From assembly GCA_910584785.1 (NCBI GenBank), contig CAJUDX010000039.1:1-28389 (forward strand): a stretch of 28,389 nt of DNA, given 5' to 3'. This DNA is from an uncultured Lachnospiraceae bacterium. Lineage in GTDB: Bacteria > Bacillota > Clostridia > Lachnospirales > Lachnospiraceae. Positions 1 through 7,985 of the stretch are shown piece by piece. The notes beneath the pieces were generated by a model that ran no database searches, was not told where the DNA came from, and was given only the letters and a program-made list of their open reading frames with translations. Within the stretch, counting starts at the first letter, position 1; every line of letters begins with the position of its first letter. A program made the translations under genes and the position numbers.

Positions 1-211
1 TTATTATTATTAAAATGTTATTATCATAATAGCTTTAAATACTGCATTTGTCAATATGATTAATTAAAAAACGCCGCAGAACAAGTATTAATTTAAAATG
101 TCCATCATGAGCCCTGACATTTCAAAATAACAAATTATTCTGCAGCGGTTTTATTTAGAGCATATTTAAAAATTGATTTCCGTTATCGGCGCATCGGAAT
201 TTGCCGACTGA

Positions 212-239
212 TTTTTAAGTCAATTTTTTTAAGTCAATT
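212..239. repeat. 14-bp perfect tandem direct repeat at the 3' end of the LCP gene
   Basis: Two head-to-tail copies of TTTTTAAGTCAATT lie at 212-225 and 226-239. The second copy runs into the stop codon of the LCP gene (238-240). The rest of 1-237 is AT-rich and holds no gene. I found only a weak interrupted inverted repeat there (GCAGAA and TTCTGC arms within about 70-160) and no convincing terminator. Confidence 0.8.
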
Positions 240-2082
240 AGTTATCTATCTCTACATATCCCGGACCAATCTCCGGGGCAGGCGGCGCAACCGGTTTAAC
301 CGAACTGACCGGATTATCTTCCTTGGGTTCCTGCGGTGTCGGGACGGCGCCTGGGCCTTCCTGTATCTGTTCAGGCGAAGGTGTGGTTTCTTCCGGGGCC
401 AGCGGTTCGACAACTTCCGGGGAAGAAGACTCTTTTGTTTTATCTTCTTTAGTCTCATTTATCGCTTCGGTCTCTTCTTTTTCTTCCTTTCCTTCTTCTT
501 TGTCCTCCTTCGTCTCCTGCTGTGTGCTTTCCTTTTCGGCATTTTCGGCAGTCTGTTCTGCCGATTCTTCCGATGGCAGCGCTTCCTGGGCTGAAGGTGC
601 TTTTGTGTTTTCCTTATCAGAAGAATTACCTGCTTCATTCGAAGAACTACCGCCTGCACTGTCTTTTCCAGGGTTTCCTATTGTTCCGCTTAAATCCTTA
701 TCTGCTCCCGATGACTTTCCTTCCTCATAAATGCCCGTCCGTTCGCTGATTATTCCGCTGATTTTCTTAACTGAAGCCGAAGGCTGGTAATTCTCGCGGT
801 CAAATAAAAACTGATGAAGGAAAATAACATTGGATTCTAAGGTCATGGGAATAACACAATCCAGTTTTTCCACCATAGCTGTGGTTTTGGCAAAGGGAAA
901 GCCGCCCGTTTGTCCCAGGTAATAATGATTAACATCCTTTGCCAGAGGAATCACATCCTCAAGTCCAACGCTGGTGGAAATTTCGGACAATACCACACCG
1001 GCTAAAGCGCTCAGGGTATTAAAATCCGCTTGTTTTGCCTTTTCCAGAGCCAGGGATACCACCTTTCTCTGCCGCTCTGTCCGGTTATAATCCGTATCCA
1101 TCAGGCGCAGACGGCTATAGGCAACGGCTTGTACGCCGTCCAGATGATTAAGCCCTGCATGTTCTAAATGGAAGGAACCAATTCCTGTAGACTCAACGGT
1201 AGCTGTAATAAATGAATTAATATAAGCAAACTCGCTTTCCGTAATTTCCAAATCCACACCGCCAAGAATATTGATGGCATCGGCAACAGCCTTCCAGTTA
1301 AATGTTGCATAATCATCCACATCGACATCCAGGTTTCGCTTCAGCGTTTCCAGGGCCTGCTTATGCCCTCCCTTAAAATATGCCTCATTAATCTTATGGA
1401 AATCGCCGTCCTCATTAATTTGTACATAGGTATCCCGATAAACCGATACCAAGCGGATTTCTCCTGTTTTTTTGTTAATGCTGGCAAGCATCTGTACATC
1501 CGCTAAGGCACCCTTTTCCAGTCCCCCGTCCCGTGAATCCACGCCAAAAACGGCAATATTCCAGTACCCGTCCCTGTCTTTCATCCAGCGCTTGGCATAA
1601 AGCACACCTGAAATTAAAACAAGGAAGCCTAAGATAAAAAGAAGAATAAACGGCCCTTTTTTCTTTCGCTTTGCTGCTTTTTTTCGGTTATTCGAAGAAT
1701 AGCCTGTCTGCTGCCTGACGGAATAACTGCCGGATCGATGACTGGAGGCCTGCTGCCTGACAGAATAACCGCCAGTTTGATGACTGGAAGAACCAGACCC
1801 CGTTCTCCTGCGATTTTTTAGGTTTCCTGCCCTGCCTGGATAATTTTGAGAATCATCAAAATCATCATCTAAATCATCATCAAAACCATCATCGAAATAA
1901 GATTCATCGTCACTGTCCAAATCTTCAATGGCAAAATCATCGTCAAAATCGTTATTCCATCCAGGTGCGCCACCTTTATCCCGCCTACTCTGCGACACCG
2001 GAGCTGCCTTTCTCCTCCGGGCACGCATTCTGTCCAACTCGTCTTCATATTCATCATAGGGTTCCTGATAATTTCTTCCCAT
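238..2082 (-). CDS. LytR-CpsA-Psr (LCP) family cell-wall polymer ligase with acidic N-terminal extension
   Basis: LCP proteins transfer lipid-linked anionic or capsular polymers onto peptidoglycan on the outer face of the membrane. This 614-residue protein has a cytoplasmic head (1-143), one membrane helix (about 144-163), an LCP domain (about 174-430) and a Ser/Glu/Pro-rich tail to the C terminus. Conserved LCP residues are visible: D182/R184 in GVDSRDG, R216 in SVYRDTY, R324/R326 in YSRLRL, and D331 with R334, R337 and R339 in DYNRTERQR. The head is longer than usual. It contains an Asp-rich tract (about 45-78), two tandem 14-residue repeats (99-112 and 113-126, each with YSVRQQ) and a Lys/Arg cluster just before the helix. 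The ATG at 2082 follows a GAGGA site at 6-nt spacing. It lies 97 nt downstream of the NlpC/P60 gene on the same strand, so co-transcription is possible. The polymer transferred is not evident. Confidence 0.92.
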   Translation of the reverse strand: MGRNYQEPYDEYEDELDRMRARRRKAAPVSQSRRDKGGAPGWNNDFDDDFAIEDLDSDDESYFDDGFDDDLDDDFDDSQNYPGRAGNLKNRRRTGSGSSSHQTGGYSVRQQASSHRSGSYSVRQQTGYSSNNRKKAAKRKKKGPFILLFILGFLVLISGVLYAKRWMKDRDGYWNIAVFGVDSRDGGLEKGALADVQMLASINKKTGEIRLVSVYRDTYVQINEDGDFHKINEAYFKGGHKQALETLKRNLDVDVDDYATFNWKAVADAINILGGVDLEITESEFAYINSFITATVESTGIGSFHLEHAGLNHLDGVQAVAYSRLRLMDTDYNRTERQRKVVSLALEKAKQADFNTLSALAGVVLSEISTSVGLEDVIPLAKDVNHYYLGQTGGFPFAKTTAMVEKLDCVIPMTLESNVIFLHQFLFDRENYQPSASVKKISGIISERTGIYEEGKSSGADKDLSGTIGNPGKDSAGGSSSNEAGNSSDKENTKAPSAQEALPSEESAEQTAENAEKESTQQETKEDKEEGKEEKEETEAINETKEDKTKESSSPEVVEPLAPEETTPSPEQIQEGPGAVPTPQEPKEDNPVSSVKPVAPPAPEIGPGYVEIDN

Positions 2083-2123
2083 AGTAAATCCTCATCTTTA
2101 TTTGTATTCACATTGCTCTACCC

Positions 2124-2188
2124 GTGTCCTGACCCATGTACTTTTATCTGAATAACGCAAAATGAAAAATGTAAATGTGTCAGGGCAC
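2124..2188. repeat. Inverted repeat between the NlpC/P60 and LCP genes
   Basis: The arms GTGTCCTGAC (2124-2133) and GTCAGGGCAC (2179-2188) can form a 10-bp stem with one G-T wobble around a 45-nt loop. The right arm covers the NlpC/P60 stop codon (2180-2182). No T-run follows the stem, so a classical terminator is not supported. It could be an attenuator or an mRNA processing structure between the two genes. Confidence 0.45.
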
Positions 2189-4411
2189 AAGTTTCCGATA
2201 ATATGGCCAGGGTGCATCCATTGTTGTAACAGAAACATTATTAATTGAAGCGCTGGATTCATGGATAACGTTCATCCGACCATCAGCGCTCCAGCTTAAA
2301 AACATTACCACATGCGCCCCTGCTCCTGTCCGGACAATAATATCCCCCGGCTGTAATTCCCTGCGGCTGATCTGCTCACCGCAGAGACACAGACTGCTGG
2401 TACTCTCTCCCGGCAGACGTTTTCCTGTTGCTGACCAGTACACCCAATTAATCCACCCTGAACAATCCAGGCCTCTTAACATTCTTCCCTTATCATCTGC
2501 AGGAATTAGTGCACCAAAATGATTTCCTTCATATCCCGGAGCTGACGCCTTCCCACCCCAGTAATAAGGCACTCGTCCTACTGATGATAAAGCAAAATGG
2601 ACAATATTTCTCCTTGTCACAGAGGTGTCCTCTGGAAGCTGATTCATATATTCTTCAATCTCCTGGTTGGTCAATGGCGTACTCAAGGAAATAGAAGAAA
2701 CACTTAACCCATAATCATCAAACCAATCCTGGCTGCTAATCGACTGCACGCTGGCGATATTCCTCTTCGTCCAGCCCTCCCACAGCTCCTGTTCTGCTGC
2801 CTTGGCAATGGAAAACAGTCCGTTTTTATCCTTTAAGCCTAAAATCTTAACCCGTATGTACAAATCCACATGTCCAGGACAATCATAAGAGGTTTTCTTT
2901 GCCTTCTTTTTTTTATTTGTTTTATCTGTAGAATGGTCCGTAGAATACTCCTGATCAAGAGCCTGCTCTTGTCCTGAAGCCGTCTCCTGAAGATTCTGTA
3001 CAGCTGAGAAATTCCCATGGATGCCCTGCATTGATGAATTACCCTGTACATTTTCGGCTTCTGAGGAAGAGGCAAATAAAGTCCCCGATAAACCCGATAC
3101 TCCGTTTGCTCCCTGCCCCTTTTGTGCCAATCCAGAATCAGCAGGCGAACCCGAACCTCCAACTAGACCTGTCTCCTGATTAATATTCCCCATAGACATC
3201 CTATCTGGTTCATTTTCTTCTACGTTTTCTTTGGTACCTTCTGCCGTGTAGTTATCGGTGGGCTGCCCATCTCCCGCCCCTGTCGCCGGGCTGTCTGCCA
3301 AAACGTTTTCCTTTTCTTGTTCCCCTACTTTGCGTTCTACGTCTGAGGATACGTCTGCTGTTTCATCAGTCTGACCGGTTGTCAGCTTATCCTCCTGTAC
3401 GCTGATTTGTTCTTCTCCAGGATCAGTTTGTTTTTCTCTATGCTCAGTTTGCTCTTTTCTATGCTCAGGCATCATTTCTGATGCAGTTTCTGATCTACTT
3501 TCTGCCTGGCCTCCCTGCACATATCCGCCAACGCCCTGGCGTTCAATGTAACCCTCCGATAAAGCCTGGGAAGTCTCCGGATCGCCCTGCTTTTCGGATT
3601 TCCCTGCTTTCCCCATGGAGGCAAATTCTTCTTCCTCTGCCTCCCGAACTAACTCTTCCTCCGTTTTATTCAGACATCCACTGCAATAATACAAATCACC
3701 CATACTCAGGCTGTAGCTATGTGAATCTTTCCAGAGCTGGCGGGAGTATTCGGCAAAGGTATCCACGTCCATCATATCGGTATAATAGGTATAGACACTC
3801 GCCATCGAAAGAATATCCTTGACATTGGAAAACCCATCAATGGCATGACCATCGCCATCGACAAAGTTAACATGAATCTTTTTCCAATCATGAATTACCC
3901 AGGAAGACGGCATATTTGGCTTATGTTTCTTATCTCTGGGGTTATAACTCCCCATAATGGACTTTGTACTTTTTCCCAGCCGGGAAGCCATCGTCGAAGG
4001 GGATATATCCGAAAGCTCATATAAATCTGCCAGCCAATCCAGATCCATAATCATCAGTTCCTGAAACACCTGACCGGCATAACTGTCAATGATATCCTCC
4101 GATTCTGCATCTTCAGGATAATAAAATGCCAGGTTCAGCTTTCTTGCTGATGCTTCATGGGTATCCGGTTGTCCTTCCTTTTCCGAATTATCTGCATTTG
4201 TCTCTTCCGCCTGTGCTGCTAAAGTGCTTTCTTCCCCGCTTTCTGCGGCTGCCTTTAAGGCAGTTAGGGTCTTTCCTTCCTGCCAAATCGCCCATTCTGT
4301 TCTCGCCTGTTCAGCTTTCTTTATTTCACCATAGCGCTGACTAAGATTCCCCAGCGTTATCCCTGATCCTATCATTAAAACGGCAATCATTCCTGTTTTC
4401 AACTTCTGCAT
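2180..4411 (-). CDS. Membrane-anchored NlpC/P60-type peptidoglycan endopeptidase
   Basis: The C terminus is an NlpC/P60 (cysteine) peptidase, the family that cuts peptide stems of peptidoglycan. The likely catalytic residues are C650 in GLDCSGW, H700 in GAHVVMF and H717 in VIHESS. The protein has 743 residues. Residues 5-24 form an uncleaved signal or anchor helix after a short basic start. A unique region follows (about 90-250, rich in aromatic residues and Asp). Residues about 255-490 are a long low-complexity linker dominated by Glu, Gln, Ser, Thr and Gly, containing short EHREKQT-like repeats, before a basic patch of Lys residues and the catalytic region. The linker suggests a spacer through the wall. 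The ribosome binding site is weak and rather far from the ATG at 4411, so the start is somewhat uncertain. The gene is transcribed divergently from glmS and is followed by the LCP gene, a coherent envelope context. Confidence 0.92.
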   Translation of the reverse strand: MQKLKTGMIAVLMIGSGITLGNLSQRYGEIKKAEQARTEWAIWQEGKTLTALKAAAESGEESTLAAQAEETNADNSEKEGQPDTHEASARKLNLAFYYPEDAESEDIIDSYAGQVFQELMIMDLDWLADLYELSDISPSTMASRLGKSTKSIMGSYNPRDKKHKPNMPSSWVIHDWKKIHVNFVDGDGHAIDGFSNVKDILSMASVYTYYTDMMDVDTFAEYSRQLWKDSHSYSLSMGDLYYCSGCLNKTEEELVREAEEEEFASMGKAGKSEKQGDPETSQALSEGYIERQGVGGYVQGGQAESRSETASEMMPEHRKEQTEHREKQTDPGEEQISVQEDKLTTGQTDETADVSSDVERKVGEQEKENVLADSPATGAGDGQPTDNYTAEGTKENVEENEPDRMSMGNINQETGLVGGSGSPADSGLAQKGQGANGVSGLSGTLFASSSEAENVQGNSSMQGIHGNFSAVQNLQETASGQEQALDQEYSTDHSTDKTNKKKKAKKTSYDCPGHVDLYIRVKILGLKDKNGLFSIAKAAEQELWEGWTKRNIASVQSISSQDWFDDYGLSVSSISLSTPLTNQEIEEYMNQLPEDTSVTRRNIVHFALSSVGRVPYYWGGKASAPGYEGNHFGALIPADDKGRMLRGLDCSGWINWVYWSATGKRLPGESTSSLCLCGEQISRRELQPGDIIVRTGAGAHVVMFLSWSADGRMNVIHESSASINNVSVTTMDAPWPYYRKLVP

Positions 4412-4451
4412 TCTCTGCTGTTTACCTTCCCTTGCCCTGATCTGATTTTAC

Positions 4452-4498
4452 ATTTTCTGTTACAGTATAACATATTATAAAATGAAAAAACAGAAAAT
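4452..4498. repeat. 10-bp inverted repeat in the glmS / NlpC-P60 divergent promoter region
   Basis: The perfect arms ATTTTCTGTT (4452-4461) and AACAGAAAAT (4489-4498) are separated by 27 nt. They bracket AT-rich sequence that reads, on the minus strand, as candidate -10 hexamers (TATAAT, TATACT) for the NlpC/P60 gene. The arrangement would suit a dimeric repressor site or an RNA hairpin. No regulator is identified. Confidence 0.5.
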
Positions 4499-4545
4499 AA
4501 AACGATAAAAAACCTTAATTTATCTTTAAGAAAAGAATAGAAAAG

Positions 4546-4574
4546 TTGACGTTTCCTGCTGCCTGCGTTATAAT
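4546..4574 (+). promoter_or_regulatory. Consensus sigma-A promoter of glmS
   Basis: The -35 box TTGACG (4546-4551) and -10 box TATAAT (4569-4574) are separated by exactly 17 nt. The expected transcription start near 4581 gives a leader of only about 35 nt before the glmS ATG at 4617. Confidence 0.88.
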
Positions 4575-4616
4575 TTGGGATTAAAAAGGAAAAAGAAGGA
4601 AAAGGAGGAGAATCGC

Positions 4617-6437
4617 ATGTGCGGAATCATTGGATATACTGGACCTTTAGAGGCAAAAAAACTGTTATTGGAGGGGCTTTCCGGTCTGGAATACCGCGGA
4701 TATGACAGCGCCGGAATCGCTTATTTTACGACTAATTCTCAGCTCTGTGTTAAGAAACAGGTAGGCAAGGTGGCGGCGCTTAAGGCCATCTGTGCCAAAG
4801 AAAAGGAGACCTCCCATTGCGGAATCGGACATACACGATGGGCAACCCACGGCGGGGTGACGAATGAAAATGCTCATCCCCACCAGGCCGGTAGAATTAC
4901 GCTGATCCATAACGGAATCATTGAAAACTATCACCAGCTGACAGAAGAATTTGGTTTGCAGGATAAACTAACCTCTCAGACTGACAGCGAGGTTGCTGCC
5001 TGGGTACTTGATCAGTTTTACGATCACGATCCATTGACAGCAATCCGGCAGTTGACGCAAAAGCTGGAAGGTTCCTATGGTTTTTGTATTCTCTTTGCCG
5101 ATCGACCAGGTGAAATCTACGCTATCCGAAAGGTCAGCCCTCTAGTTGCAGCCTACACCCGGTCAGGAGCTGTGATTGCTTCCGACTTAACGGCGTTAAT
5201 TCCCTACACCCAGTCCTATTTTGTTGTACCAGAAGGAGAAATTGTCCGCCTCACCCCCTATAAGGTTCAGACCTACCGCCTGGATAGCTTTGATAAAACC
5301 CAGCCGGAAACCATGACCATTAACTGGAACCTGGATGCGGCGATGAAAAACGGATTTCCCCATTTTATGTTAAAGGAAATTCACGAGCAGCCAGAAGCCT
5401 TAAAAAACACCCTCCTTCCCCGATTAAGCCGCGGACTGCCGGATTTCACTGAAGATCACATCCCCGACAGCCTGTTTATGGGCTGCAGCCAAATCCATAT
5501 GATTGCCTGTGGAACTGCCATGCACGCAGGTATGGTAGCTAAGGCAATTATGGAACCTCTTCTGCGGATTCCCGTCACCGTAACCATTGCCTCAGAATTT
5601 CGCTATCAGCAGCCCTTGGTCGATGAACATACTCTGGCTATCGTAATTTCCCAGTCCGGCGAAACCGTGGATACGTTAGCGGCTATGAGCCTTGCCCAGT
5701 CGCTAAAGGCAAAAACATTAGCGATTGTCAATGTCAAAGGCTCCACCATTGCCCGCGAAAGCGACTATGTACTTTACACCCACGCTGGTCCTGAAATTGC
5801 CGTCGCCAGCACAAAAGCCTACTCGGTTCAGCTTGCTGCACTGTACATGATTGCCGGACGGATGGCACTTGTCTGCGGAAAATACAGTGAAGAAGAAACC
5901 CGGAACTTTTTTGCCGAATTTCTGGATGTTATCCCGGCGATGGAAGCCATGATTCAGCGAAAAGATGAAATGAAGGCAGTCGTTACCCATCTTATCAACA
6001 GCCCGGATGCTTTCTTTATCGGAAGAGGCCAGGACTATGCTTTTTCCCTGGAAGGCGCCTTAAAACTAAAGGAAATCTCCTACATTCACGCAGAGGCTTA
6101 TGCTGCCGGGGAATTAAAGCACGGAACAATTGCGCTGATTGCGGAAAAAGTTCCGGTAATTGCCACGGTAACTCAGGATTCTATCTTTGCTAAAGCCATC
6201 TCCAATGTGCGTGAAGTTAAGGCAAGGGGCGCCTTCGTAATTTTAATTACCAAAGAAGGGGCCGATGTAGAGCAGGGAATTGCCGATATCCATATCACTA
6301 TTCCGCCGGTCGGCGATATGTTTACGGTATTTCCGATTGCTGCTACCCTCCAGTTGATTGCCTACTATGCATCACTGGGGAAAAACTTAGATGTAGACCA
6401 GCCAAGGAACCTGGCAAAATCCGTTACGGTGGAGTAA
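4617..6437 (+). CDS. glmS: Glutamine-fructose-6-phosphate aminotransferase (isomerizing)
   Basis: GlmS makes glucosamine-6-phosphate from fructose-6-phosphate and glutamine, the first committed step to UDP-GlcNAc and peptidoglycan. The product is 606 residues, the normal length. Its N-terminal class II glutaminase domain starts MCGIIGY, with Cys2 becoming the N-terminal nucleophile after Met removal. HTRWATHG and NGIIENY motifs follow. Two SIS sugar-isomerase domains come next (roughly 285-420 and 455-590), containing SQSGETVDT and STKAYS. The protein ends with the family signature PRNLAKSVTVE. The ATG at 4617 is preceded by AGGAGG (4603-4608) at 8-nt spacing. An in-frame TTG at 4575 lies upstream of the expected transcript start and is not used. 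The gene is monocistronic and convergent with trkH. Confidence 0.98.
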   Translation: MCGIIGYTGPLEAKKLLLEGLSGLEYRGYDSAGIAYFTTNSQLCVKKQVGKVAALKAICAKEKETSHCGIGHTRWATHGGVTNENAHPHQAGRITLIHNGIIENYHQLTEEFGLQDKLTSQTDSEVAAWVLDQFYDHDPLTAIRQLTQKLEGSYGFCILFADRPGEIYAIRKVSPLVAAYTRSGAVIASDLTALIPYTQSYFVVPEGEIVRLTPYKVQTYRLDSFDKTQPETMTINWNLDAAMKNGFPHFMLKEIHEQPEALKNTLLPRLSRGLPDFTEDHIPDSLFMGCSQIHMIACGTAMHAGMVAKAIMEPLLRIPVTVTIASEFRYQQPLVDEHTLAIVISQSGETVDTLAAMSLAQSLKAKTLAIVNVKGSTIARESDYVLYTHAGPEIAVASTKAYSVQLAALYMIAGRMALVCGKYSEEETRNFFAEFLDVIPAMEAMIQRKDEMKAVVTHLINSPDAFFIGRGQDYAFSLEGALKLKEISYIHAEAYAAGELKHGTIALIAEKVPVIATVTQDSIFAKAISNVREVKARGAFVILITKEGADVEQGIADIHITIPPVGDMFTVFPIAATLQLIAYYASLGKNLDVDQPRNLAKSVTVE

Positions 6438-6521
6438 TCCTTGTTTTGTTCATCCATTCAGCGATTAGCGTAAATTAGAGGAAATTGGAGTAACCCTTGT
6501 TTTGTCCACCCGTTCAGTGAT
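6430..6521. repeat. Diverged direct duplication of the glmS 3' end
   Basis: The last bases of glmS, including its stop codon, and the following sequence (6430-6465) recur 56 nt downstream (6486-6521), both starting TGGAGTAA. Over 36 aligned bases 31 are identical, and all five differences are transitions. The second copy ends at the glmS/trkH convergent junction. Confidence 0.85.
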
Positions 6522-6533
6522 AGATATTTTTTC

Positions 6534-7976
6534 TCACTGCTTTCTCCAGGTATTGGGTGCGAATAATAAAAGCATGGGGAAAACCTCCAGTCTTCCAGCC
6601 AACATATCAAACATAAACACATACTTTGACACTGGCGAAAACCCGCTCCAGTTACAGCTTGGCCCTACCTTGGCAAGTCCCGGCCCAATGTTATTGATGG
6701 TCGCCGCCACAGCGGTAAAGTTTGTGGTAAAATCAAAGTTATCCAGGCTGACAATCAGTAAAGAGATTGCAAATACGATAACATAGGCCATAAAGTATGC
6801 ATTTACCGACCGCACCACGCCATGTTCGAGTTTCTTGCCTTCCATCCTTAACGTTTTTACACTCTGCGGATGGAATAAGGTTCCGAGTTCTTTTTTGATT
6901 TGCTTCAGGGCAATCAGTACGCGGGAAACCTTTACGCCGCCTCCTGTACTGCCCGCACAGGCGCCAATAAACATTAATAAAACCAGAATAGTCTTGGAAA
7001 ATTCCGGCCATAAATCAAAATCGGCGGTGGCATAACCTGTGGTGGTAATTACGGTTGCCACCTGAAAGGCTGCATGGTGGAAGGCATCGAGGAGACTGGG
7101 GAAAAGGTGGCGGATATTCCAGCCAATCGCTAAAATGGCAAGCGCAATGATCCCCAAGTAAGCCCTGGCTTCCTCACAGCCAAGCGCATCCTTCGGCTTG
7201 TGCATCCAGAAAAGATAATAAACGTTAAAATTAACACCAAATACGATCATAAATACCGTAAATATGGTTTGCTGCCATCGGGTATAGGAGGCAATGCTGT
7301 CATTAAGAATGCCAAAACCACCTGTTCCCGCCGTTCCAAAACTCAGACACAGCGTATCAAAGATCGGCATTCCACTCAGTAAAAGCAGGGTGATTTGCAC
7401 CAGAGTAAGGCCGAAATACAAAAGATATAAAATCTTTGCCGTAGCGCGCACCTTGGGAACTAATTTTCCCACGGAAGGGCCGGGACTTTCTGCACGCATA
7501 ATATGCATATTGTAGCCGCCGCCGACAAGGGGAAGGACAGCCAGCATAAATACAATTACCCCCATTCCTCCAATCCAGTGAGTAAAACTTCTCCACAGCA
7601 GCATGCAGCGGCTAAGTGCCTCGACACTTGGCAGAATGCTTGAACCAGTGGTGGTAAAACCGGAGATAACTTCAAAAAGGGCATCCTCAAATACAGGAAT
7701 CTCCCCGCTCAGAAAAAATGGCAGCGCACCAAAAAAACTTAAGACCACCCAGCTTAACGCCACGCACACAAATCCTTCCCTGGCATAAAAAACAGTATTT
7801 TCGGGCTTGCGGAAGGTGGCAAGGATGCCAAGCCCCCCGCAGGCTGCCATGGTAACGACAAAATACAGACCGCAGCTTTCGCCGTAAAGCAGCGCGGCAA
7901 TGCAGGGAAGAAGCATTAATACCGCCTCGATATTCATCACCCATCCCAGAAAATACAGTATCATTCGAATATTCAT
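6534..7976 (-). CDS. trkH: TrkH/KtrB-family potassium uptake channel subunit
   Basis: This is the membrane pore of a Trk/Ktr K+ uptake system, which works with the cytoplasmic nucleotide-binding TrkA protein. The 480 residues contain repeated M1-P-M2 units with four pore-loop signatures: TTTGS (108-112), GTAGTGG (214-220), TTTGYA (311-316) and NNIGPG (428-433). The conserved GACAGSTGGG segment (338-347) is also present. The length matches bacterial TrkH. The ATG at 7976 has an AGAGGG ribosome binding site and lies 9 nt after the trkA stop, so the two are translated from one message. The stop codon is part of a small hairpin (CAGTGA 6515-6520, TCACTG 6534-6539) at the junction with glmS. Whether transport is coupled to H+ or Na+ cannot be read from the sequence. 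Confidence 0.95.
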   Translation of the reverse strand: MNIRMILYFLGWVMNIEAVLMLLPCIAALLYGESCGLYFVVTMAACGGLGILATFRKPENTVFYAREGFVCVALSWVVLSFFGALPFFLSGEIPVFEDALFEVISGFTTTGSSILPSVEALSRCMLLWRSFTHWIGGMGVIVFMLAVLPLVGGGYNMHIMRAESPGPSVGKLVPKVRATAKILYLLYFGLTLVQITLLLLSGMPIFDTLCLSFGTAGTGGFGILNDSIASYTRWQQTIFTVFMIVFGVNFNVYYLFWMHKPKDALGCEEARAYLGIIALAILAIGWNIRHLFPSLLDAFHHAAFQVATVITTTGYATADFDLWPEFSKTILVLLMFIGACAGSTGGGVKVSRVLIALKQIKKELGTLFHPQSVKTLRMEGKKLEHGVVRSVNAYFMAYVIVFAISLLIVSLDNFDFTTNFTAVAATINNIGPGLAKVGPSCNWSGFSPVSKYVFMFDMLAGRLEVFPMLLLFAPNTWRKQ

Positions 7977-7985
7977 AGCGCCCTC

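Noticed and set aside
4575..4616. Upstream in-frame TTG start for glmS
   Set aside because: It lies between the -10 box and the expected transcript start. The ATG at 4617 has an AGGAGG site and gives the required MCG N terminus.
4412..4616. glmS ribozyme in the leader
   Set aside because: The promoter at 4546-4574 leaves about 35 nt of leader, and none of the conserved ribozyme core sequence is visible.
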